From the NCBI RefSeq assembly GCF_022760805.1, contig NZ_JAIVFL010000001.1, positions 2,728,001 through 2,792,000 of the forward strand: DNA of 64,000 bases, given 5' to 3'. Origin of the DNA: Candidatus Mycolicibacterium alkanivorans. GTDB taxonomy: Bacteria > Actinomycetota > Actinomycetes > Mycobacteriales > Mycobacteriaceae. Positions 49,645 through 58,454 of this stretch are shown one piece after another. The first letter of the stretch is position 1. Each line of letters begins with the position of its first letter. Under the pieces are notes generated by a model. That model worked only from the letters and a program-made list of their open reading frames with translations, ran no database searches and had not been told where the DNA came from. Both the position numbers and the translations under genes were made by a program.

Positions 49645-51923
49645 TACTGACTCTTCCCCTTGGCAAACGCGTTGATGAACTCCGCCCAGAACTCCGGGAA
49701 CTTCAGTCCGGCGCGGCGGGTCTGCGGGTCGTTGGTCACCCGCTGTCCCCAACGGCCGGTGTAGCCGATGTGGCCTTGAGTGCCGGGCCAAAACACCTGG
49801 CGGACTTTTACATTCGGGTCTGTTCGGTTGACTCGCAACGAGTAGAGGCGATCCCCGACCTTATGCTCGAGTGCGGCTTCGTTGGACAACGCCGTCTGCC
49901 AGGAGAACTTGTCGACGGTCGATTCACCATTCGGCGGATCGATGCCGGCAGGATGCACGATTGCCCCGAACGAGGCTACGCCTGGCTCGTCCTTCGGCGG
50001 GAGATCGAATTGGTCCGGTGTCCTCGTTCCGACTCCGTTGAAGCCACCACCTCCGCCGGCGATGTACTCGGTCACCGCCCAGATGATGTTGATGACGAAT
50101 TTCGTCCAGAACACTTCCGGATCGTCGACCCATACGTGGTCGGCCGCTTCGTCCTGTGCGTCCTTGAGGTCCTCGTAGCTCTTGCCCAGTGTCTCCGTCG
50201 CGCCGCAGAACGCGAAGGCGGGGTCCGCAGGGGCGAAGAACGGGACCGGTACCGGGAGCGGGGACCCGGCCCCATAGATGCTGTGCGTTCCCTTCGCGAC
50301 GAAGAGTCTGGGATGAGCTCGTTGAACCGTTTCGCCTTCTTGCATCGCGCGGCGTACAACGTCGAGTGTGTTGAAGTCGAACGTGCTCATGTTCACCCGC
50401 TCCTCGCCTCCGCGAAAGCCGGTGTCGCCGACATTGCGGCCGGTGAGCCCGATCGTGGTCGGTGTGTAGGTGACCGACGGCGGTCCGCCCGCAGTCGCAG
50501 TCGTGCTGCTCTCCACGAGTATTGCTATGCACGCCCATTCGCCCGCATAGCTGCAGAACTTCTCGGCATGGTCGTCTGGCGCGCAATTCTCGAGCGGTTC
50601 GTCGTGTCCCGGGAAGAACAAGTAGTAGCAAATCAGTTTGAAGTTTGACCCGCCCGCGAAGTGAGCTTTGAAGACGTCTTGGAAATTGGCCGGACTGTTG
50701 TCCGCCGCCATCAGCTCGCGCAGCCGTGCGGCGTCGAACACTTCGGCGTGGTACCAGAATCGACTGCCTTTCAACAGCGGATCTGCCCCCGCTGAGTTGT
50801 ACAGCTGTTCTATCCGGTCGAGATCCGCGAACCGGAAATCATTCGCTGGTGCGGGTGGCTGCCCCCAACCCGAGATGTCGAGAAAGCGTTCGTCCTTCGG
50901 ATCCGGGACCAGAAACGGGAGTGCGCCACCCGGTCCCTGCTGGCCGAGAAACGTTCCGGCCTCGCCATCTTTGGCGGAAATCATTCCGTGATCGATGATC
51001 GGTCCGATCGGGCCACCAGGTGGATGCCAGGAATCGCGCGAGGTGAAGGGATCGACGGTGTTCCACAGTGCACAGCGTTCGAGATACCGCTTCGCGTCGG
51101 CCGGGAAGAAGCGCTCGCCGGGTGCAAAGTACAGGATCGGCTCGAATGCCCGGATGAGTTCGTTGTCCGGCTCGTACACGACCGATTCAGGTGAGTGCGG
51201 GGTAATCGGTGCCTGGGTAATGACCTCGAGCACAATCGCCAGGGCGCTTTCGGCGCCGGTCCACGACCAGCTGATCGACGGCTGCCCACCTGTCCGGTCT
51301 TGAGTCTGCAGCGTTGCTGATTTTCCGAGGAGTCCTTGGTTCGGTGATAACTCATCGATCTCGGCGAAACCTGCGCCGGGCGTCACTGGATGCGCCGGTT
51401 GGGCCAATTGCAATGCGAGTATCAATCCGCCGACGGCGATGTTGGCCTGACTCGCCAGCGGCAACGGTGCGGTCAAGTTGGTGGCGGCCGCCGCGGTCGC
51501 TTGCGGATGAACGGTGAGTGCACCGGACCCGTTCGTTCCGCTTGAATCAACGTCGCCGTACTCGAAAATCGACCACGCACACAGATCCTGGGTTTGAAGC
51601 GCCCCTGCGCCGTCCCGGAACTCGAAGCGGACCGTCCCGGTTGCTGGTGCGGCACCAATCTGCATTGCCCTGAAACACGTAAGCCGAAATTGGCCCGTAT
51701 TGCCTGTATCGACTCTGTCCCAGGTCAGTCCGTTACCCGAAGCGGAGGGGATGCCCGCGGCCCCGACGCCGGTGTTGGCGCTCAGTACGAACGCGAGAAT
51801 CAAACTTTCGGCGGCAGGCGCAATGCTGTTCGTCGTGTAAACGGAGTTGTTGTTGGTGTTCATGCCTGATGTGAGATCCGTACGCGACACCGCGAGCCTC
51901 CCGAATTTCGGAGTCGATAACAT
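49644..51923 (-). CDS. Vps62-like (DUF946) protein with an N-terminal beta domain
   Basis: About 759 residues from ATG 51921-51923 (an in-frame start at 52031 is possible). Residues about 20-230 form a Gly/Thr-rich beta-type domain (SLILAFVLSANTGVGAAG, WSWTGAESALAIVLEV). Residues about 240-700 resemble Vps62/DUF946 proteins: FEPILYFAPGERFFPADAKRYLE, a tract starting KLICYYLFFPGHDEPLENC, GEWACIAILVES and HPRLFVAKGTHSIYG (the conserved 'HPxxYVAxGxHxxY'). Eukaryotic and bacterial relatives are of unknown biochemical function. No signal peptide is evident. Such large proteins are rare in mycobacterial accessory DNA, and the pair with the LamG gene looks like an uncharacterised module. Confidence 0.6.
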   Translation of the reverse strand: MLSTPKFGRLAVSRTDLTSGMNTNNNSVYTTNSIAPAAESLILAFVLSANTGVGAAGIPSASGNGLTWDRVDTGNTGQFRLTCFRAMQIGAAPATGTVRFEFRDGAGALQTQDLCAWSIFEYGDVDSSGTNGSGALTVHPQATAAAATNLTAPLPLASQANIAVGGLILALQLAQPAHPVTPGAGFAEIDELSPNQGLLGKSATLQTQDRTGGQPSISWSWTGAESALAIVLEVITQAPITPHSPESVVYEPDNELIRAFEPILYFAPGERFFPADAKRYLERCALWNTVDPFTSRDSWHPPGGPIGPIIDHGMISAKDGEAGTFLGQQGPGGALPFLVPDPKDERFLDISGWGQPPAPANDFRFADLDRIEQLYNSAGADPLLKGSRFWYHAEVFDAARLRELMAADNSPANFQDVFKAHFAGGSNFKLICYYLFFPGHDEPLENCAPDDHAEKFCSYAGEWACIAILVESSTTATAGGPPSVTYTPTTIGLTGRNVGDTGFRGGEERVNMSTFDFNTLDVVRRAMQEGETVQRAHPRLFVAKGTHSIYGAGSPLPVPVPFFAPADPAFAFCGATETLGKSYEDLKDAQDEAADHVWVDDPEVFWTKFVINIIWAVTEYIAGGGGGFNGVGTRTPDQFDLPPKDEPGVASFGAIVHPAGIDPPNGESTVDKFSWQTALSNEAALEHKVGDRLYSLRVNRTDPNVKVRQVFWPGTQGHIGYTGRWGQRVTNDPQTRRAGLKFPEFWAEFINAFAKGKSQ

Positions 51924-52433
51924 GACGCTATGCGCCCGCGTTCCAATCAGGGGGGTTATTGGCGAGATCAAGCCGACGAAAGTAACCCGCTCGCCACCTA
52001 CACGGCGTGCACGAATTATCCTGCGCGCCAATAGGGCAGCGAGGGGCTGAACCTGACGCCCAAGCTCGCGCCAGTTCGCCGCGATCCTCCTGCCGAGGTC
52101 CGCCCGCGGGGTCGCCGGTGGTCAATTGATCGCGAACCCATCACGAGGCGTATGCGCGCATTACGCGCGAGCTCTTCCGGTCCGCGAGAAACGTCACTAC
52201 CGTCAACCCGGCCTGGACTGGCACGCTCGAGCCACGCTCGCCGCTCCGTGCCTTCGACAAATGCCTCTGGTGGTTCAGTGGGGGTAACGCTGCTACCGCA
52301 GACTCCGCAGATCGGCGACTTATCCAGGCGTCCAATCAGATTCGTGCGGGCGGCTGCGGACCCCCACGGCCGCACTGGATCGTCATGGATGGCGCGGTCC
52401 GCAGCTCCCCTCCGGGTACACATCGTGGTTGGA
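51924..52433. other. Upstream region of the Vps62-like gene; no recognised gene
   Basis: Several frames are open on both strands, but none has a ribosome-binding site or recognisable sequence. A GGTAACGCTGCTACC-like short hairpin lies near 52285-52300. The promoter of the minus-strand pair is presumably in the first 200 bases. Confidence 0.35.
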
Positions 52434-53075
52434 TCAGGTGTCGGAGCTGCCGGCGTTGGCGGGCCGGACCCCGAGGGCGTCGACGAGGGCGATGAGAGCG
52501 TTCATCCGCCTCTCGAACGCGCGACGCGCCCGAGTTGGTGCGTCTATCAGACTGCCGAGGTCCTTGAGCCCGTCGGTAGCGGCAACTAGTAATGCGGCCA
52601 GGTCGTTGGCTTCGATGGTGTCGGGTAGGTCTTCGTCGGCTTGGGCCTGGCTGACGAGGCTGGCGAGCAGGCCGACCCAGGCGCGCATGTGGTCGCGGAC
52701 CAGATCGGTGACATGGGGAATACGGGACAGATCGCGGGTGAGCCGGGAAACGCTGAAGGCGCTGGGGTCATCCCGATGAATGCGCACGAGTGCCCGAGCC
52801 ACGAGGCGCAGCTGGTCGATCGCACGGGGTTCGGCGCTGATCGCCGCCTGGACAGAGTCAATCCACTGGTGCTGTTTCTCCTCGATCACCGCCAGTGCGA
52901 GTTGTTCTTTAGACGAGAAGTGAAAGTAGAACGCTCCCTTGGTTAAGCCGCTGCGCGTGATGAGTTCGGCCATCGTGGTCTCGGTGTACCCGCGCTCGGC
53001 GAATACCTCGGCTGCAGCCTGGAGCAAGAACGCTCGCGTGGCCGCGCCCTTCGGCGTGACCGGCGTGGATGACAC
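52434..53075 (-). CDS. TetR-family regulator
   Basis: A 213-residue repressor starting at GTG 53075; a TTG at 53093 would overlap the operator. The N-terminal helix-turn-helix reads FLLQAAAEVFAERGYTETTMAELITRSGLTKGAFYFHFSSKEQLALAVIEE, a clear TetR signature. The ligand-binding C-domain has no diagnostic motif. It is divergent from the SDR gene at 53176, with two operator-like sites between them, so it probably represses itself and the SDR. Confidence 0.88.
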   Translation of the reverse strand: MSSTPVTPKGAATRAFLLQAAAEVFAERGYTETTMAELITRSGLTKGAFYFHFSSKEQLALAVIEEKQHQWIDSVQAAISAEPRAIDQLRLVARALVRIHRDDPSAFSVSRLTRDLSRIPHVTDLVRDHMRAWVGLLASLVSQAQADEDLPDTIEANDLAALLVAATDGLKDLGSLIDAPTRARRAFERRMNALIALVDALGVRPANAGSSDT

Positions 53076-53093
53076 CCGGCGAACATAGCACAA

Positions 53094-53133
53094 ACCGACC
53101 GTGCGGTAGCTCTGGACATACCGAACGGGCGGT
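53094..53133. promoter_or_regulatory. Two tandem ACCG-N6-CGGT operators
   Basis: ACCGACCGTGCGGT (53094-53107) and ACCGAACGGGCGGT (53120-53133) are near-palindromes spaced 26 bp start to start, in the 100-base gap between the divergent tetR and SDR genes. Symmetry and spacing suit a TetR dimer pair. Confidence 0.6.
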
Positions 53134-53175
53134 TTTATTCTGGGACCACAACAAGGTTTAGAAAGGTGCCGGGAA

Positions 53176-54042
53176 ATGAACTACAAAGGCCAACGTGCGC
53201 TGGTGACGGGCGCCTCCTCGGGAATCGGCGCGGTTTTCGCACGCGAGCTGGCCCGCCGCGGCGCCGATCTCGTCCTGGTAGCCCGCTCTGCCGACAAACT
53301 GGCCGCTTTGGCCGACGAACTGAGCGCGTCGTTTGGCGTTGCCGCCGACGTCGCGGTCGCCGATCTTGCCGCGCCGTCGGCGGCAGATGGCTTGGCTGCC
53401 GACTTGCGCAGTCGCGACCTGCAGATCGACATCTTGGTCAATAACGCCGGTTTCGGCCTGTTCGCGCAGCTGGATCAGGCTGATGCCGCTGTGCTGGCCG
53501 ATATGATCCGTGTCAACGTCGCCGCGCTCGTCGATCTGACGCGCCTGTATCTGCCGGGCATGCTCGACCGCGACCGCGGAGCCGTCATCAACGTGGCATC
53601 AACAGCGGCGTTTCAGCCTGTCCCCTACATGGCGGTCTACGGCGCGACCAAGGCTTTCGTGCTCTCGTTCACCGAGGCGCTCTGGGCCGAAACCCGCGGC
53701 ACCGGCGTGCGCGTCACCGCCATCTGCCCAGGGTCCACCGAAACCAGCTTCTTCGACATCGCCGGTGAAAACGCCCAAGTCGGCCAACGCATTCCCCCGC
53801 AGCGCGTTGTGCACGCCGCCCTTCGCGCCGTGGACCGCCGAGCCAGCACCACGGTGACCGGCGGCGCGGGCAACTGGCTGCTGACCAACGCCCCACGGCT
53901 GGCACCGCGACAGTTCGTCGCACGCATGGCCGCGCGCACCATGCGTCCCGCAAAGTCGCGCGAACACGTATCGCAGAAGCGCGGCCAGCACACGGGCCTA
54001 CAGGCCTCACCTGAGAACACAAAACAAGCCTTACGCGACTGA
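53176..54042 (+). CDS. Short-chain dehydrogenase/reductase
   Basis: A 288-residue classical SDR: ALVTGASSGIGAVFARELARRGADLVLVARS (cofactor; the basic residue after the glycine motif suggests NADP(H)), VNNAGFGLF, catalytic Ser in NVASTAAF and YGATK. The C-terminal extension (GGAGNWLLTNAPRLAPRQFVARMAAR) is typical of mycobacterial SDRs of the DltE/YqjQ group acting on lipid-like or ketone substrates. ATG 53176 follows AGAAAGGTGCCGGGAA. It is controlled, by inference, by the divergent TetR gene. The exact substrate is unknown. Confidence 0.85.
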   Translation: MNYKGQRALVTGASSGIGAVFARELARRGADLVLVARSADKLAALADELSASFGVAADVAVADLAAPSAADGLAADLRSRDLQIDILVNNAGFGLFAQLDQADAAVLADMIRVNVAALVDLTRLYLPGMLDRDRGAVINVASTAAFQPVPYMAVYGATKAFVLSFTEALWAETRGTGVRVTAICPGSTETSFFDIAGENAQVGQRIPPQRVVHAALRAVDRRASTTVTGGAGNWLLTNAPRLAPRQFVARMAARTMRPAKSREHVSQKRGQHTGLQASPENTKQALRD

Positions 54043-54049
54043 CTTCCTA

Positions 54050-54631
54050 CTGCAAGGCCTCAAGACGAGGGTCGCGGTGGAAGACCCCGACACCGGCGCG
54101 CTGATCTCTAATGCCCAGGTCGCCGAAACGCCCTACACCCTGACCGTGCGCGGCCATGGCCGCGTCACCGCCCGGCTGGTGGTGCGTCGGGTCAAAGATG
54201 CCCGCTACCCGGACGCGTTGTTCCCGGTGTGGCGGTATCACCCGTTTTTCACCAACTCCGACCTGCCCACCGCCGAGGCCGACATCACCCACCGCAAGCA
54301 CGCGATCGTGGGGACCACCTTCGCCGACCTGATCGACGGGCCACTCGGTCATATCCCCTCCGGGCTGTTTGGCGCGAACTGCGCCTGGCTGGCCTGCGCG
54401 GTGATCGCGCATAACTTGCTGCGCGCCGCCGGGACGCTCGCCGGCGGTGAGCACGCCGTGGCGCGCGGCGCGACCCTGCGCCGCGACCTGGTCAACGTGC
54501 CCGCCCGCTTCGCCGCGCCCGCACGCAAGCCGATGTTGCACCTGCCAGCGCAATGGCCATGGCAGATCGGGTGGAAAACCCTGTGGGACAACATCATCGG
54601 CTACCCGACTGCGCAACCCCGTGCCGCCTGA
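54050..54631 (+). pseudogene. IS1380-family transposase C-terminal remnant (different element)
   Basis: About 190 codons read VEDPDTGALISNAQVAETPYTL, RYHPFFTNSDLPTAEADITHRKHA, SGLFGANCAWLACAVIAHNLL and WQIGWKTLWDNIIG. This is the C-terminal third of an IS1380-type transposase, but not the one at 16588-17985. The N-terminal two thirds, including the first catalytic residues, are absent. The left breakpoint lies just after the SDR stop (54042). Confidence 0.7.
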
Positions 54632-54886
54632 CCCCACCGGCCAATCCCCTGTCCACCCCGCCCTCCCAGGCCCAGCCCGAAGAACCTCGCAACAAGGAAA
54701 AGCTGGTGCAGGCCAGCGGATCACTCATGCCCACACCATCCCGAACCGCCCCAATCGTGCCGAAATCAACCCCGCGACGCCACGAAATCACTGATCCACG
54801 GATTCAGGCTAGAACCCGACTCCGTGACGGGTTGGCGGCCGGCACATCGGGTACTCGATCAGTAATCGACTTCGAGGAGGTGCGCG

Positions 54887-55342
54887 TTGCCCGTTCTCAA
54901 CCATCACATCGTGGCGACCCGTGACAAGGAAGCGACTGCCAGGTACTTCAGTGAGGTTCTGGGATTGGACGAGGCGCTCAAACTCGGTGAGTTTGCAGTG
55001 CTCAAGGTCAGTGGTGACACCACCCTAGACTTCCGCGACACCGACGCCGATGACTTCGACCGCCTGCACTACGCCTTCCTCGTGACCGAGGCGGAGTTCG
55101 ATGAGATCTTCGGGCGGATTCGCGAGCGTGGCATCGAATACTGGTCCGACCCGATGCACCAGGATGCTGGTCACATCAACAACTGGGACGACGGCCGCGG
55201 GGTGTACTTCGACGATCCCAACGGACATCGTCTCGAGATCATCACCCGCCCGTACGGCAGCGGGGGCACCGAGGCGCAACATCCACATCCGTTGGTGGCC
55301 CCGACCATAAGTAATACGGATGGCCGCAATGATTTTCACTGA
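54887..55342 (+). CDS. VOC-superfamily (glyoxalase/extradiol-like) protein
   Basis: A 151-residue vicinal-oxygen-chelate protein. TTG 54887 is the start, with GAGGAGG six bases upstream. It has LNHHIVATRDKEATARYFSEVLGL near the N-terminus (His ligand), RLHYAFLVTEAEFDEIFGRI in the middle and the C-terminal GVYFDDPNGHRLEIITRPY (Glu ligand), giving a metal site of the His/Glu type. A single VOC module pair of this size is typical of glyoxalase/bleomycin-resistance relatives. Substrate unknown. No ring-cleavage neighbours are present, so a catechol dioxygenase role is unlikely. Confidence 0.8.
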   Translation: MPVLNHHIVATRDKEATARYFSEVLGLDEALKLGEFAVLKVSGDTTLDFRDTDADDFDRLHYAFLVTEAEFDEIFGRIRERGIEYWSDPMHQDAGHINNWDDGRGVYFDDPNGHRLEIITRPYGSGGTEAQHPHPLVAPTISNTDGRNDFH

Positions 55343-55406
55343 CCCCCAGTGACAGTCCGCCCACCCGCGCTCGACAAGCGAGATTGTCCCGGGTCTCGTA
55401 GAACTT

Positions 55407-57370
55407 GGTGAGTAGCGGGAGGGAACCTCCCCCTCCCGCTCTCGCAGGACCGGACGTGACAGTCTCCTGTCATCCGGCCCCCACAGTCCGGCTGGAAGTG
55501 AGCGCGATGAGGTGCCAGTGGGCGAAGAGCGTTGGCTCCCGCTTCCGGGCATCCCGCAGCCAGGCCCACGCCTTGTCGGGCCTGCCGCGCAGTCGTTTGA
55601 ACTTGTGCATGGCCCATCGGACGAGGTGCTCGTCAATGCGCAATGCGAGGAAGCCCAACTCGGAGCGGTAGAAGGCTCCGTAGTAGTTGATCCAGCCTCG
55701 CACCTGGGGGTTGATGTCCTCGGCGAGGCCGGACAGGTCCGTGCCACTGCGACGTTTGAGATGCCAGGCCCTTATTTGCTGGCCTTTCGCCTTTCTTGCC
55801 TTGGCGCTCATGGCTGGCAGGAAGTTCACGAAGAACCCCCTTCGGCCACGGACCAGGTGACTCCGGAAGGTGTAGCCGAGGAAATCGAAGCTGGTGCGCT
55901 CGTAACTTCCTCGGCGCTTCGTGTCTTTGCAGTACACGATCTTCGTCTTCTCAGGGTGCAACTCGAGACCGACGATCCCGAGCCGAGAGGCGATGGCGGC
56001 CCGCAACGTGTGGGCCCGTTCCTCGGTGTCGCAATGGGCGACGATGTCATCCGCGTAACGCTCGAACGGGCAGTCCGGGAACTCCCGGTCCATCCAACGG
56101 TCGAACGCGTAGTGCATGAACAGGTTGGCTAACAACGGCGAAATCGGGGAGCCCTGTGGGGTTCCCTTGTCTCGTGCAACGAGGGTCCCGTCCGGCATCT
56201 GCATGGGGGCCTTCAGCCACCGCTGGATGTAGAGCAGAACCCATCGCTCGTCGGTGTGGTGAGCGACCGCTTTGAGTAACAGATCATGGGGAACGCTGTC
56301 GAAAAAGGCCCGGACATCAAGGTCCAAAATCCAGTCCTGGCGCCAGCAACGCCTTCGGGTCACGGCCAGCGCGTCATGGGCCGAACGGCCGGGACGGTAG
56401 CCGTAACTGTCACGGTGGAAGATCGGCTCCAGCTTCTCCTCCAGCAGCATCGCCGCTGCGGTCTGCGACACCCGGTCGGCCGTGTTCGGCACGCCGAGGA
56501 TCCTGACCCCCGCCCCATGGTCCTTCGGTATCTCCACCGCCCGGACCGACCCCGGCATGTAGCTTCCCGAGGACATCCGATTCCACAACTTGTAGAGGTT
56601 GTTCCTCACGTCGTTGCCGAACTCGGCGATGCTGACGGCGTCCACGCCCGGCGCCCCGTTGTTGGCCCGGACCTTCTCCCACGCCTCAAAGACGAGGCGC
56701 TTGGGGATCTCAAACGACTTCACCTTCGGCTTCGGTCCCACCGGCGGCTCCTCCCCCTCAGGGTTGACCTCCGGCTGACCGTGGTCTGCCCGGCCCCTTG
56801 GCTCCGGCCCCATTACAGGGCCTTCATCGCTACTACGAGCCGGCCCGCCCCTGTGCCCCGCGTCGGTACTCTGCCCCTCACGGTTTTCGCCGCTTGGGGT
56901 CCTCCCTCTCGCCGGCCGGGTGGCTGAACAAGCCCACATGAACGGCCGAGTCGGTATCGGGACGACAGGTTCTCCTGTTCCATGCCAGCGCCTGCGACGA
57001 GCTCACGCCACCTATACACCGAGCACCGCCAGGCCAGCACGCAGGCCGCCGCCTGGCTCAGGGCACGCCTTGCTGGCCGCGCCTTCATCCCGGGGACCAC
57101 CTCCATCCCCAGTTCTGATGCCATCGTTGGGTTGTTTCGATGCGTCAGCAGTGGTTTACACACGTTCGTCTTCTCGTCGCACACCTGACCCGCTGGTTGC
57201 GGGCCGTTCCCGCAGTCGCTTCCCACCCCGGCTCTTGACCGGCATGACACTGCGGTGGTTTGGGATCTCCGCCTGCACGGCGAACCCGGAGGGCCGACCT
57301 CCATCACTGGCACAGCACGGTTCATGCTGGCGACCTACTCCATCACCGACACTCCCCTTTCAGGACGCAC
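55407..57370 (-). mobile_element. Group II intron 2, about 1964 bp
   Basis: On the minus strand the intron begins GTGCGTCCTG (57370) after exon ...CGCCACCTC and ends ...CGCTACTCAC(C) before AAGTTCTACG. Intact copy A reads CCACCTCAAGTTCTAC at this place. The last base is ambiguous by one position. A domain V-like hairpin (55447-55480) and domain VI stem (55408-55445) precede the end, and the maturase gene lies inside. The short 5' ribozyme and the domain V sequence differ from intron 1, so it is a separate lineage. Confidence 0.85.
55470..56939 (-). CDS. ltrA: Group II intron reverse transcriptase/maturase 2
   Basis: A 489-residue intron protein (the first about 45 residues may be extra; the true start is unclear). 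RT motifs: VRAVEIPKDHGAGVRILGVP, SYGYRPGRSAHDAL, WILDLDVRAFFDSVPH, KGTPQGSPISPLLANLF, FERYADDIVAHC (YADD) and LHPEKTKIVYCKD, with SFDFLGYTFR following. The maturase tail has GRPDKAWAWLRDARKREP. No HNH domain. Its 3' end overlaps domain V of the intron RNA. The frame is intact, so the intron may be mobile. Confidence 0.93.
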   Translation of the reverse strand: MWACSATRPARGRTPSGENREGQSTDAGHRGGPARSSDEGPVMGPEPRGRADHGQPEVNPEGEEPPVGPKPKVKSFEIPKRLVFEAWEKVRANNGAPGVDAVSIAEFGNDVRNNLYKLWNRMSSGSYMPGSVRAVEIPKDHGAGVRILGVPNTADRVSQTAAAMLLEEKLEPIFHRDSYGYRPGRSAHDALAVTRRRCWRQDWILDLDVRAFFDSVPHDLLLKAVAHHTDERWVLLYIQRWLKAPMQMPDGTLVARDKGTPQGSPISPLLANLFMHYAFDRWMDREFPDCPFERYADDIVAHCDTEERAHTLRAAIASRLGIVGLELHPEKTKIVYCKDTKRRGSYERTSFDFLGYTFRSHLVRGRRGFFVNFLPAMSAKARKAKGQQIRAWHLKRRSGTDLSGLAEDINPQVRGWINYYGAFYRSELGFLALRIDEHLVRWAMHKFKRLRGRPDKAWAWLRDARKREPTLFAHWHLIALTSSRTVGAG

Positions 57371-58454
57371 GAGGTGGCGGTCCCCCCGCTCGAAACCTGC
57401 CGTGTGGTAGGTGTCGGGCGTTCCGCCAAGAACACCAACAGCAAGGGGACCACCATGAAGAAGAGTAGCCAGATTCAGTCCGCGGACGCGATCGTGTCGG
57501 CGATGCCGGAGCAGGTCAGCGTGGCGATGGGCGAGATCGCCGGGAACATGCAGGAGGGTCTGCTGGCGTTGGCCGTGGGCGCCGGCCTGCAGGTGATGGC
57601 CGCGTTGATGGAGGCCGACGTGGCCGAGCTGGCCGGGCCGAAGGGCAAGCACGACATGACGCGGACCGCGGTGCGGCACGGTCGCGAGCGCGGGTCGGTG
57701 ACCCTGGGCGGGCGCCGGGTGCCGGTGACCCGCCCACGGGTGCGCGCCGCGGACGGGTCCGGGGAGTTGCCGGTCGCGTCCTATGAGCTGTTTAGCTCGA
57801 CGGAGATCCTGGGCAAGATGGCGATGGAGAAGATGCTGGCCGGGCTCTCGACGCGGCGGTACCCGGTCGGGCTGGAGCCGGTCGGGCAGCAGGTCACCGA
57901 AACATCTTCGGCCACAAGCAAATCGGCGGTTTCTCGCAAGTTCGTGGCGATGACTGAAACCGCGCTGGCCGAGCTGCTGTCGCGGGATCTGTCCGGGATG
58001 GATCTGGTCGCACTGATGATCGACGGGGTGCACTTCGCCGAGTCCTGCTGTGTCGTCGCGTTGGGCATTGACATCGAGGGCACCAAGCATCCGCTGGCGC
58101 TGGTGGAGGGCTCCACGGAGAACGCGACCTTGGTCACCGAGCTGCTGGTGGACCTGCGGGAGCGGGGCCTGGACGTGACCCGCCCGATGCTGGTCGGCCT
58201 GGACGGCTCCAAGGCCCTGCGCAAGGCCGTGGTCGACGTGCTCGATCACCCGGTCATCCAACGCTGCCAACTGCATAAGATTCGGAACGTGAAAGACCAT
58301 CTGCCGCAACGCCTTCGGTCCAGTGCCAGCCGCAAGATGACCGACGCCTACCACGCCGACTCGGCGTTGGAGGCCGAGGCTGCGCTGCTGGCCCTGGCAG
58401 GAGAACTCGACCGCACCCACCCCGGGGCCGCAGCGAGCCTGCGTGAGGGCCTAG

